Positions 36,045 through 44,976 of a DNA stretch of 64,000 nt are shown here, in pieces. Every line of letters begins with the position of its first letter. Within the stretch, counting starts at the first letter, position 1. The notes under the pieces were generated by a model. It worked only from the letters and a program-made list of their open reading frames with translations. It was not told the DNA's origin and searched no databases. Origin of the DNA: Sphingobacteriaceae bacterium (GTDB lineage Bacteria; Bacteroidota; Bacteroidia; B-17B0; Aurantibacillaceae); NCBI GenBank assembly GCA_016709575.1, contig JADJMM010000002.1, forward strand, positions 248,001 to 312,000, written 5' to 3'. The position numbers and the translations under genes are program-made.

Positions 36045-36061
36045 ACCTAAATTATTTAGGT
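36045..36061. promoter_or_regulatory. Perfect palindrome upstream of the TonB-dependent receptor
   Basis: ACCTAAAT-T-ATTTAGGT, 49 bases before the receptor ATG. Placed like a regulator binding site; the regulator is unknown. Confidence 0.4.
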
Positions 36062-36110
36062 GTGCTATTTATAGAATAATGGTAAATTTACATCCTTATA
36101 CAAAAAACTT

Positions 36111-38474
36111 ATGCCATTCCTCTCCAGTTACCGTAAATTCCTCTTTTAGTTTTCTTTGTGGTGACTTCCGCTTCCTTTTTTGCTCAAAATTCAGGTTCTG
36201 TTAGAGGTTTCGTTTACAATAAGGAAAATGGTGAGCCGGTCCTTTTTAGCAATGTGTTTTTAAAAGGAACAACTATTGGCGGTACCAGCGATTTAAATGG
36301 TTTTTCTCATTAACTAAAATTCCTGCAGGTGATTATACTTTAATGATTACCAATATGGATTTTGACACTATTCGTGAAAAAATCACTATTAAAGCGGGTG
36401 AAATTCTAAGCAAAAAATATTTCAGCACAAAAGGCGGTATCAGTTTACAAGAGGTAGAAATTACTACCCAACAAAGTGAAAAAGTTGAAAACACCACTGT
36501 ATCCCTACAAAAAGTTGACCCAACAATTATCGCCAAATTACCAAGTATTGGTGAGCCGGATTTAGCGCAGTATTTACAAGTACTTCCCGGTGTTACATTT
36601 ACAGGTGACCAAGGCGGACAACTATACATCCGCGGGGGTTTACCCGTTCAAAATAAAGTACTATTAGATGGTATGGTTATTTTTAATCCCTTCCACTACA
36701 TCGGTTTATTTTCCGTTTTTGATAATGATATTATGAAAAATGCCGATGTATATTCAGCAGGTTTTGGCGCTGAATACGGAGGAAGAACTTCTTCTGTTAT
36801 GGATGTTACCACCCGCGACGGAAATAAAAAACGCATGAGCGGAAAAGTGGCAGCCTCTACTTTCGCTGCTAAGGTTATGTTAGAAGGTCCATTGGTGAAA
36901 TTAAAAGAAGACGGAAAAGCAAGTTCTTCATTTATTATTGCTGCAAAACATTCTTACTTACCTCAAACTTCAAAATCAATTTATTCTTACGCTAATAAAG
37001 ATGGATTGCCATTTTATTTTACAGATATCTACGCAAAAGCTTCTATCAATTCAACAAGCGGAAGTAAAATAAGTTTTTTCGGATTTAATTTTAACGATAA
37101 AGTGGCTTATCCTGATATTGCCACTTATAGTTGGTCAGCTTCCGGAGGTGGTTCTAATTTTGTTTTGGTGCCTAGCGGCTCTAATTTATTAATTGAAGGG
37201 GTTTTCGCTTACTCTAATTATAAAATAAAATATCAAAATCCTACTGTAGAAACGGATACCAAATTAAGCAGCGTTGGTAATTTTAATGCTGGTTTTAATT
37301 TTATAAAATTTATTGGGCGTAACGAACTTAAATTTGGTTTCGAAGGTATTATCACCAACACGAACTACGAATTACAAAATCCGTTTTTCACAAAAGTGAA
37401 ACTCGATCGCGCAACTTCTGATATTGCCGGTTTCTTAAAATATAAAATTGTACACAAGAAAAAACGTTTTGTTTTAGAGCCTAGCCTCCGTGTAATGTAC
37501 TACGCAACTTTAGGCGTGTTTTCTCCTGAACCACGAATTAGTTTAAAGGCTAATTTCACTCCTAAAATTCGCTTTAAAGGCGCAGCAGGTTTATACAGTC
37601 AAACGTTGATGAGCGCTAGTTCCGACCGCGATGTAGTGAATTTATTTTATGGTTTCGTGAATGCTCCTGAAAACGATCAAATGCCTTCTAAATATCTCGA
37701 CAAAAATGGAAAACATTTACTTCAAATTCTTCAGTACAAAAAGCGCAACATTATGTAGCCGGTTTTGAATTTGATATTTTAAAATATTTTGAATTAAACT
37801 TAGAGGTGTATCAGAAAAACTTTAAACAAGTAGTGAAACGTAATCGCGATAAATTATTTGATGACACACCTGACAACGCTAGCAAACCAGACGCAATAAA
37901 AAAAGATTTTGTAATTGAAGAAGGCCGCGCCCGTGGTTTTGATGCGGTTTTAAAATTTGAATACAAACGTTTTTATTTATGGGCCGTATACTCACTTAGT
38001 ATCAACGACCGTTGGTCAGGAAACCCAAGTACAGGTGTTATTTTAAATTACCCTCCAAATTTTGATCGCCGTCATAATGTGAATTTAGTAGGTTCATACA
38101 CTTTCGGCAAAAAACGCAATTGGGAAATTAACGTGCGTTGGAATTATGGCTCTCCATTCCCAACTACACCAACTCAAGGTTATTATCCACAACTTAATTT
38201 CCAAAATAACTTAAACTACAACTATACAACTGCTAACGGAAATGTTGGTTATTTACCTGGTGATTTAAATTCGGTACGTTTACCTGATTTCCATCGCTTA
38301 GATATTGGTTTTAAATACCGCTACAACTTAAGTCCGAAAGTACTTCTTGAAATTAGCGGTGGTGCTACAAATGTTTACAATCGTAAAAACATTTTTTACG
38401 TAAACCGTTTCACTTTTGCGCGCATCGATCAATTACCAATTCTTCCTAACCTTAACCTTAGTTTAAGTTTTTAG
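36111..38474 (+). CDS. TonB-dependent receptor with carboxypeptidase-like regulatory domain (three frameshifts)
   Basis: About 785 residues after repair. The ATG at 36111 begins a signal peptide (LVFFVVTSASFFAQ). An N-terminal CarboxypepD_reg-like domain follows (GSVRGFVYNKENGEPVLFSN, GTTIGGTSDLNG). Then comes the plug (LPSIGEPDLAQYLQVLPGV, GGQLYIRGGLPVQNKVLLDG, FGAEYGGRTSSVMDV) and a beta-barrel ending NLNLSLSF. These receptors import siderophores, vitamins or glycans with TonB energy; the substrate is not evident and no SusD partner is adjacent. The frame breaks near 36147 (missing T), 36306 (missing T in a T run) and 37712. The open pieces are 36343-37758 and 37806-38474. Reading across restores normal sequence, so these are probably sequencing errors. 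Confidence 0.85.
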
Positions 38475-38513
38475 TTGATTTAATAATTAAAAGGTTTATT
38501 TTTACCTGTAATT

Positions 38514-39066
38514 ATGTCGACAAAAATTTATACTAAAACAGGTGATAAAGGACAAACCTCTTTAATTGGAGGCACTCGTCTTCCTAAACATCATATTCGT
38601 ATTGAAGCATACGGAACCGTAGATGAATTAAATTCGTTTATTGGTTTAGTTCGCGATTTAATAAGTGAAAAAGAATTATTTGATTTACTAATTGAAATTC
38701 AAGATCGACTATTTACTATTGGTTCTTTGTTAGCGGCCGATCCAGAAAAAATAAAATGCCATTACCACAACTTAACGAAACCGACGTTGTTGCTTTAGAA
38801 AAAGCCATTGACAAAATGAATGAAACTCTTCCTGAAATGAAAAGTTTTATTTTACCCGGTGGGCATACTGATATTTCGTATTGTCATATTGCACGCTGTG
38901 TTTGCAGACGTGCAGAAAGAGCAACTTTAAAACTTGCAGAAAACGAAAAAGTTGAAGAACTCATTTATAAATATTTGAACCGCTTATCTGATTATTTATT
39001 TGTTCTCTCAAGAAAACTAACAAAGATTATAACGCCAACGAAATTCCCTGGAAACCGCGCATGTAA
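38514..39066 (+). CDS. Cob(I)alamin adenosyltransferase, PduO type (two frameshifts)
   Basis: About 184 residues when repaired. Transfers adenosyl from ATP to cobalamin to make adenosylcobalamin. N-terminal TKTGDKGQTSLIGGTRLPKH is the ATP-binding signature of the PduO group, followed by RIEAYGTVDELNSFIGL. The C-terminal half carries FILPGGH and CRRAERAT. A missing A near 38750 splits the gene (first open piece stops at 38798). A second break near 39018 must be undone to reach DYNANEIPWKPRM and the stop at 39064-39066. Left uncorrected, the second half runs into the next gene and mimics a 240-residue fusion. Confidence 0.85.
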
Positions 39067-39067
39067 T

Positions 39068-39478
39068 ATGAAATCTCCGAAAGATGTTGTAGATATGATG
39101 ATGGCTAAAGATTATTTTAGTCAGTGGTTAGGTATTGAAATTCTAGAAACAGGTTCAGGTATCTCAAAATTAAAAATGACGGTTACTAAAAATATGCTCA
39201 ATGGTTTTGGTATTGCGCATGGCGGAATTACTTACTCTTTAGCCGACAGCGCACTTGCTTTCGCTTCAAATTCACACGGCAGAAAATCTGTTTCAGTTGA
39301 GACCTCTATTTCACATTTAGTATCGTTATTGGAAGGTGACGAAATAATTGCCGAAGCCAAAGAAGAAAATTGCTCGAATAAAATCGGTCTGTATTCTATA
39401 AAAGTTTACAAATCATCAGATAACAGTATTGTGGCCCTTTTTAAAGGCACAGTTTACCGTACTTCAAAAGATTGGTAA
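39068..39478 (+). CDS. paaI: PaaI-type hotdog-fold acyl-CoA thioesterase
   Basis: 136 residues from the ATG at 39068, one base after the adenosyltransferase stop. Hotdog-fold motifs are present: NGFGIAHGGITYSLADSALAFASNSHG near 49-75 (HGG catalytic region and helix), then VETSISHLV and KGTVYRTSKDW. PaaI thioesterases hydrolyse hydroxyphenylacetyl-CoA and similar acyl-CoAs and often accompany the phenylacetate pathway. A PcaF/PaaJ-like thiolase lies 0.6 kb downstream, which agrees, but no other paa genes are in the window. Uncorrected indels make this gene appear fused to the preceding one. Confidence 0.85.
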   Translation: MKSPKDVVDMMMAKDYFSQWLGIEILETGSGISKLKMTVTKNMLNGFGIAHGGITYSLADSALAFASNSHGRKSVSVETSISHLVSLLEGDEIIAEAKEENCSNKIGLYSIKVYKSSDNSIVALFKGTVYRTSKDW

Positions 39479-39540
39479 AAATTTGTTAAAGGATTAAACC
39501 TTTATTCTTTACTGCAGTCAAATAAGAAATAACCTACATT

Positions 39541-39977
39541 ATGAAATATCTTAAAAAAATAATTCCATTAGTAATTGCAGTATTTTTACTTGGAACGGGC
39601 AATTTATTTTCTCAAAAAAAGGCGGGCGTCAACATCATCCGCATAAAGCACATCATCCACGCGCTAAACGAGTGGTGAAACGCAGCGTTTTCAGACCTGC
39701 TAAAGTGGTTGTTTACCGTCCAATGTGGGGTCCAAAACATTATATCCATCGTCGCTGGGTATTTTTCCCGAAATACAATATCTATTGGGATAACTGGCGT
39801 AACCATTATGTATTTTGGAATGGAAGTATTTGGTTTTCTCAACCTACACCTCCTCCTATTATCGTAAACATTAATCTGGAAAATGAAAAACACGTTGAAC
39901 TAAAAGAAGATGACGACGATACAGATGATGTATATCAAAGTAACGACACTCATAAAACAGAATATAAACCTGAATAA
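39541..39977 (+). CDS. Small secreted basic protein with acidic tail (one frameshift)
   Basis: About 145 residues after repair; family not recognised. Signal peptide MKYLKKIIPLVIAVFLLGTG, cleavage near NLFSQ. Next a His/Arg/Lys-rich stretch (GGRQHHPHKAHHPRAKR), a Trp/Tyr/Arg-rich middle (VYRPMWGPKHYIHRRW, YNIYWDNWRNHYVFWNG), Pro-rich QPTPPPII, and an acidic end (EDDDDTDD). The A run at 39613-39619 has lost one A: the first frame stops early while the second carries the rest. The His-rich part could bind metal, but that is speculative. A terminator follows. Confidence 0.65.
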
Positions 39978-39981
39978 AGAA

Positions 39982-40022
39982 AAGCCCATGAAGTGAACTT
40001 TGTTCTACTTCATGGGTTTTTT
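39982..40022 (+). terminator. Rho-independent terminator before the thiolase gene
   Basis: AGCCCATGAAGT and ACTTCATGGGTT pair in a long stem with a T run after it. Confidence 0.9.
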
Positions 40023-40054
40023 ATTTAATTTAGTGCCTCCTAATAATTACAATT

Positions 40055-41260
40055 ATGAACCAAGCATATATTATTAACGGCGTACGTACAGCAATCGGAA
40101 ATTTTGGTGGAACATTATCAGTAGTAAGAACTGATGATTTAGCAGTTGTTGTTTTAAAAGAACTCATTAAAAGAAATCCATCTGTTGATTTTTCAAAAGT
40201 AGTTGATGTTATTTTAGGTTGTGCTAATCAAGCAGGTGAAGATAACCGCAACGTTGCACGAATGGCAGGTTTAATGGCAGGTTTACCAATTACAGTACCC
40301 GGACAAACTGTTAACCGTTTATGCGCATCAGGTTTAAGTGCAAGTATTGATGCTGCAAGATATATTCAATTAGGAGAAGCTGATTTAATGATTAGCGGCG
40401 GTGTTGAAAATATGACACGTGGTCCGTTAGTAATGAGCAAAGCCGGTTCTGCATTTGGTAGAGATCAACAATTATTTGATAGTAGTTTTGGTTGGAGATT
40501 TATCAATCCGAAAATGAAAGAATTATTTGGTGTGGATGCAATGGGAGAAACTGCAGAGAATGTTGCAGAACTTCATAAAATAAATCGTGAAGACCAAGAT
40601 AAATTTGCGTTTTGGAGTCAGCAAAAAGCTGCTAAAGCAATGGCAGCAGGAAGATTTGAAAAAGAAATTGTTGCTGTTGAGATTCCACAAAAAAAAGGTG
40701 ATGCTTTAATTTTTAACAAAGATGAATTTGCAAAACCAAATACCAATTTAGAAAGTCTTCAAAAATTAAAAGCATCGTTTAAAAAAGATGGAACTGTTAC
40801 TGCAGGAAATGCATCCGGATTAAATGATGGCGCTGCTGCATTATTATTAGCAGGAGAAAATGCTATCAAACAATATAATTTAAAACCATTAGCAAGAATT
40901 GTATCAAGCGCTGTTGTTGGTGTTGAGCCCCGCATTATGGGATTAGGTCCGGTTGAAGCGAGTAACAAAGCGATTAAAAATGCGGGTTTAACTTGGAACG
41001 ATATTGATATAATTGAATTGAACGAAGCCTTCTCTGCACAAAGTTTAGGCTGTACACGTCAATGGAAATTAGATGATAACGATTCACGTATCAATCCAAA
41101 TGGTGGTGCTATTGCATTAGGACATCCATTAGGTATGAGTGGCGCGCGCATTTTAAATTCAGCTGCAATTGAATTACAACTCCAAAATAAAAAATATGCT
41201 TTGGTAACAATGTGTATTGGGGTTGGACAAGGTTATGCTGCTGTAATTGAGAAGTGCTAA
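40055..41260 (+). CDS. Acetyl-CoA C-acyltransferase (3-oxoadipyl-CoA/3-ketoacyl-CoA thiolase)
   Basis: 401 residues. Degradative thiolase, cleaving a 3-ketoacyl-CoA with CoA. All signatures are present: the nucleophile Cys in TVNRLCASGLSAS near 90, GGVENMTRGP, TAGNASGLNDGAAA, NEAFSAQ, NPNGGAIALGHPLGMSGAR with the catalytic His, and CIGVGQG with the second catalytic Cys. The overall sequence looks closest to PcaF/PaaJ-type thiolases of aromatic catabolism, but fatty-acid FadA-like use cannot be excluded. Its stop overlaps the true stop of the converging radical SAM gene. Confidence 0.92.
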   Translation: MNQAYIINGVRTAIGNFGGTLSVVRTDDLAVVVLKELIKRNPSVDFSKVVDVILGCANQAGEDNRNVARMAGLMAGLPITVPGQTVNRLCASGLSASIDAARYIQLGEADLMISGGVENMTRGPLVMSKAGSAFGRDQQLFDSSFGWRFINPKMKELFGVDAMGETAENVAELHKINREDQDKFAFWSQQKAAKAMAAGRFEKEIVAVEIPQKKGDALIFNKDEFAKPNTNLESLQKLKASFKKDGTVTAGNASGLNDGAAALLLAGENAIKQYNLKPLARIVSSAVVGVEPRIMGLGPVEASNKAIKNAGLTWNDIDIIELNEAFSAQSLGCTRQWKLDDNDSRINPNGGAIALGHPLGMSGARILNSAAIELQLQNKKYALVTMCIGVGQGYAAVIEKC

Positions 41261-42326
41261 AACAAACTCAACTGCGTATCGCCAGCTTTGTAGTTAAAAT
41301 CACTTACGTTAAATTCAAATTTACTTTCTGTTTCATAAATCGTAAACGCGATAAGGAAAATAATTGGCGGATGCTTTCTGCCATTGGCCCTTCTCCTCTC
41401 ATTCTTACTCCGGCTCTGCTATCATTAACCGCTCCGCCATGCGCATCAGAAATTTGATTCCAAACTTTATCGGCGCGGTCAGGAAAATTTTTTACTAACC
41501 AATCTTTAAATATCGGACCAACAGCACCATTCAATCTCACCATTGTAAAACCTGCACTTGTTGCTCCTGCTTTTGCAGCTAACTCCATTACGTTTGGAAT
41601 TTCATGATTGGTGAGTCCCGGAATTATTGGTGCAATCATTACACCACATGGAATATTATTTTTTGATAAGCCTTCCAAAACCTTAAATCTGTTTTTGTAA
41701 GTAGCGGTGCGAGGTTCTAATTTTTGTCGGATACTCTCATCCGTTCCTGTAATTGAAACCATCACATGAACTAAATTATATTTTGCTAATTCAATTAGTA
41801 AATCTAAGTCGCGAAGTATTAAAGCGTTTTTTGTGATGATACTTACAGGATGTTTGTATTTTAAACAGGTTTGTAAAATCCGTCGGGTGATTTCTAATTC
41901 TCTTTCCAATGGTTGATAGCAATCTGTGTTTCCCGAAAGCATAATAGCAGAAGGTTTCCAGTTTTTATTACTGAAATGTTTTTCTAACAACTCAGCTGCA
42001 TTTTGTTTTACAATTATTTTTTGTTCAAAATCTAATCCCGCACTATAACCCCAATACTCGTGGGTGTTACGCGCGTAACAATAAATACAACCGTGTTCGC
42101 ATCCTTGATATGGATTCATCGAATACATTCCGGGAATATCAGGACTCTCAACTTTATTAATAATAGTTTTAGGATGCGTATAAATTATTTCTGTTTTGTG
42201 ATTCTCTAATAACTCTTCATCCAACACCTCCATAAATTCCTGCACATACTGATATCGCGCAAATTTATTATGCGTGTTTATTTGCGAGCCACGGCCTTTG
42301 AAGTAGGAATCTTTTGTTTCTAACAT
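41257..42326 (-). CDS. PA0069-family radical SAM protein (frameshift near the end)
   Basis: About 356 residues after repair. Radical SAM enzyme with the iron-sulfur motif GCEHGCIYCYAR (CxxxCxxC) near 78, then LSGNTDCYQPLE, TRRILQ, VMVSITG, RTATYKNRFKVLEGLS and VMIAPIIPGLTNHEIP. It belongs to the SPL-like PA0069 group, whose substrate is unknown. The open frame ends at 41304 in KVNLNLT. Adding one A near 41330 gives SKFEFNVSDFNYKAGDTQLS and a stop at 41257-41259, matching the family's typical LSLF ending. A TAnnTTTG box lies four bases upstream of the ATG. Confidence 0.88.
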
Positions 42327-42330
42327 AAAA

Positions 42331-42338
42331 CAAAATTA
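42331..42338 (-). promoter_or_regulatory. TAnnTTTG -7 box for the radical SAM gene
   Basis: On the minus strand reads TAATTTTG, a perfect -7 match ending four bases before the start codon; implies a leaderless message. Confidence 0.4.
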
Positions 42339-42380
42339 CATCCTATTTGAGGATTGATGGCTACGATTTGTAGCAAAATA

Positions 42381-42408
42381 AAAAAGTCCGAACAATTTGT
42401 CCGGACTG
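42381..42408 (-). terminator. Terminator after the lipoprotein gene
   Basis: Minus strand: AGTCCG and CGGACT form a stem extended by ACAA/TTGT, followed by a T run. Confidence 0.85.
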
Positions 42409-42429
42409 AAAAACTAATTGAATTTAGAA

Positions 42430-43419
42430 TTAATACTTCGGTACCATACCACGTATTCCCATATCTACAGGAAACTCACCTGCATCGGGTTGGTAGTAGC
42501 CATCAAAGGTAACTTCTTTCCACTCGAAACTTTTATTCGTAGATAATGATACTGTAATAACAATATCGCTTGTTTCGCTACCTGTAATTACTAATGGAGA
42601 ATTTGAAACGCCATTAAAAAACTCACCCGTTACCAAACAACTTCCTGCCGGAATTGGTGAACTTGGATTTGGATTTACAACTGTAGTTGCACCAGCGGGC
42701 GGTTGACCATCTGCTGTATAAGTTACACTACTAACCATTGTTTCAAATCCCCAATAACCTTGCTTATGATTTCCTGCACCACCAACACTTGAAGATGGTG
42801 TAGCCATTACATTTTTAATTTTATATTGAGTGACGTAATTATTAAATCCAAGGAATGAAGCTACAGTACCCCATTGTGTAATGCTACCTGTTGATGTAGT
42901 TAAAAACGGAATATCATAATTTTGATAAGCTAAAGAAACACGTAACCACTTATAAGTTCCTGCTCCAACCTGACTTAAAGGAATAGCAAAGAAAGTTTTG
43001 TTTTCGCGAACAACAACCGACTGACAAAAAGCAATTGCCTTTTCACCGCCATCACAATCTGTTTCATTAGCTCTGTATAAAACTTTTCCGGCACCTACTG
43101 CAGTTAAATCTGTTTGTGCCATTTCAATATAGTGGGCACTCATTTTATTAAACTTAGGTGAACAAGCTGCATTGGTTGAAGGCACTGTTGCCGGCATACC
43201 AAAACTATTTAAACGTGCTTGAGTTGAATCGAACTTAAATTGAAAAATTAAATAAGGACCACTACCACTTGCTACAAACACTGTATCAGGGTTTACGCAA
43301 CTTGTGGGCGGACAAGTTACTGTTGGAGTTGGATCAGGAATCGGTTCTTCAGTTTTGGTATCTTTTCTGCAAGCGATAAAAGCTAAGGCTAAAGCAGAAA
43401 ATAAAATTAATTTCTTCAT
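42430..43419 (-). CDS. Hypothetical lipoprotein
   Basis: 329 residues from the ATG at 43419 (MKKLILFSALALAFIACRKD). An earlier start at 43455 would put Lys-rich sequence ahead of the signal peptide and is less likely. The lipobox Cys is at about residue 17, followed by a charged and Pro-rich linker (TEEPIPDPTPTVT). The rest is beta-rich with paired Cys residues and GYYQPDAGEFPVDMG near the end. Family not recognised. The lack of Asp after the Cys and the presence of Arg-Lys-Asp fit outer-membrane sorting. Single-gene unit with its own terminator. Confidence 0.8.
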   Translation of the reverse strand: MKKLILFSALALAFIACRKDTKTEEPIPDPTPTVTCPPTSCVNPDTVFVASGSGPYLIFQFKFDSTQARLNSFGMPATVPSTNAACSPKFNKMSAHYIEMAQTDLTAVGAGKVLYRANETDCDGGEKAIAFCQSVVVRENKTFFAIPLSQVGAGTYKWLRVSLAYQNYDIPFLTTSTGSITQWGTVASFLGFNNYVTQYKIKNVMATPSSSVGGAGNHKQGYWGFETMVSSVTYTADGQPPAGATTVVNPNPSSPIPAGSCLVTGEFFNGVSNSPLVITGSETSDIVITVSLSTNKSFEWKEVTFDGYYQPDAGEFPVDMGIRGMVPKY

Positions 43420-43467
43420 TTTTTTTCTTTTTTTAATAATCGTAAATTTAAGCAATTAATTCCATTT

Positions 43468-43920
43468 ATGCGACTAATCATTCAACGCGTTAAAAGTGCT
43501 TCTGTAACAATAGAAAATGCTGTTTTTTCGTCGATAAACAGTGGCTTAATGGTTTTAGTTGGTATTGAAGATGCCGATGATGAAAAAGATTCTGATTGGT
43601 TAGTTCAAAAGCTAATAAACATGCGCATTTTTTCAGACACTGAAGGGAAAATGAATTTAAGCGTGAAAGAAATTAATGGCGAGATTTTAATCGTGAGTCA
43701 ATTTACTTTACATGCCTCAACACAAAAAGGGAACCGTCCCTCTTTTATAAAAGCAGCACGACCTGAGAAAGCCATTCCGCTTTACGAAAACTTTATAAAG
43801 AAATTAAATCTTGAATTAGGAAAGGAATGCAAGACGGGAGTTTTTGGCGCCGATATGAAAGTGGAATTAATTAATGATGGTCCTGTTACTATTTTTATAG
43901 ATAGTAAAAGTAAAGAGTAA
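43468..43920 (+). CDS. dtd: D-aminoacyl-tRNA deacylase
   Basis: 150 residues. Hydrolyses D-aminoacyl-tRNA (and Gly-tRNAAla), protecting translation. Starts MRLIIQRVKSASVTIEN. The two active-site signatures are present: VSQFTLHAST (SQF motif) near 78 and NDGPVTIFID near 137 (the Gly-Pro cross-subunit motif). GNRPSF also fits. The length is normal. It is convergent with rpoD, with one base between the stops. Confidence 0.95.
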   Translation: MRLIIQRVKSASVTIENAVFSSINSGLMVLVGIEDADDEKDSDWLVQKLINMRIFSDTEGKMNLSVKEINGEILIVSQFTLHASTQKGNRPSFIKAARPEKAIPLYENFIKKLNLELGKECKTGVFGADMKVELINDGPVTIFIDSKSKE

Positions 43921-43921
43921 T

Positions 43922-44787
43922 TTATCCCAAATACGATTTTAATAATTTACTTCGTGAACCATGTTTTAAACGGCGCACTGCTTTTTCTTTTATTTGTCTA
44001 ACTCTCTCGCGGGTTAAATCAAACTTTTCGCCAATCTCTTCTAACGAATGAGCGTGGCCTCCACTTAATCCGAAATACAAACGAACAACATCTGCTTCGC
44101 GACCCGTTAAAGTTGAAAGTGATCGTTCTATTTCCTGACGTAAACTATCACTTATTAGTTCTTTATCCGGACTAATAACAGAAGGGTTCTCCATCAAATC
44201 ATACATGTTACCACCATCTTCACCGGTTCCTAAAGGAGCGTCCATACTCATGTGGCGACTGTTGTTTTCATGGTGTCCATAATATCACTCGGCAACATAT
44301 CTAAAGCATCTGCTACTTCCTCAAAAATGGGTTCGCGCTCTAAGTGTTGCTCTAATTTCGAGAATGTTTTATTTATTTTATTGATGGCTCCAATTTTATT
44401 TAGTGGTAATCGTACAATACGGCTTTGTTCAGCTAAAGCTTGTAATATACTTTGGCGAATCCACCACACAGCGTAAGAAATAAATTTAAAACCGCGCGTC
44501 TCATCAAAACGTTGCGCCGCTTTTATTAAACCTAAATTTCCTTCATTAATTAAATCGGGCAAACTTAAACCTTGATTTTGGTATTGCTTAGAAACTGAAA
44601 CTACAAAACGTAAATTCGATTTCACTAATTTATCTAATGCGCGTTGATCGCCCGCTCTGATTTTTCTTGCCAACTCTACTTCTTCATCGGCCGTAATTAA
44701 TTCAACCCTTCCAATATCTTGTAAGTACATATCTAACGAGGCCGTCTCGCGGTTCGTAATTTGCTTGGTTATCTTCAGTTGACGCAT
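43922..44787 (-). CDS. rpoD: Primary RNA polymerase sigma factor RpoD/SigA (one frameshift)
   Basis: About 287 residues after repair, the normal length for the short Bacteroidota primary sigma factor without region 1.1. The start at 44787 ([20 protein letters not shown]) is family-typical; the longer frame to 44865 is not needed. Region 1.2 ([20 protein letters not shown]), region 2 ([34 protein letters not shown]), region 3, and region 4 with its helix-turn-helix ([20 protein letters not shown]) are all present. A missing A near 44258 splits the frame; restoring it gives [15 protein letters not shown]. An essential gene cannot be broken, so this is a sequencing error. Confidence 0.95.
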
Positions 44788-44976
44788 GGCAATTTCAGTA
44801 TTGGTTATATGTTTATTACACTGAAAAGTCCGTACTGTTACATTTATTAGGGTTACTTTTTCCACAATTAGTGTGAATTTGAATGAATTTACGAGCTAAA
44901 TAAGTGAATAATGTTGAAAAATTAAGCCTTCATTTAACCATTAATTTTACAGATTTAAATTCGATATTTAGCCTAG

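Larger units (their letters stand above)
35798..36110. other. Intergenic region between divergent cargo and TonB-receptor genes
   Basis: About 310 AT-rich bases with no gene. It holds the promoter of the minus-strand cargo gene (35826-35857) and a 17-base palindrome at 36045-36061. Confidence 0.6.

Noticed and set aside
43922..44787. Programmed frameshifting in rpoD as a regulatory device
   Set aside because: No slippery heptamer with a downstream structure is apparent, and the same kind of single-base loss in an A run occurs in many unrelated genes of the window.
44787..44865. Longer N-terminus for RpoD
   Set aside because: The added residues are not family-like, and the ATG at 44787 gives the usual [11 protein letters not shown] start.
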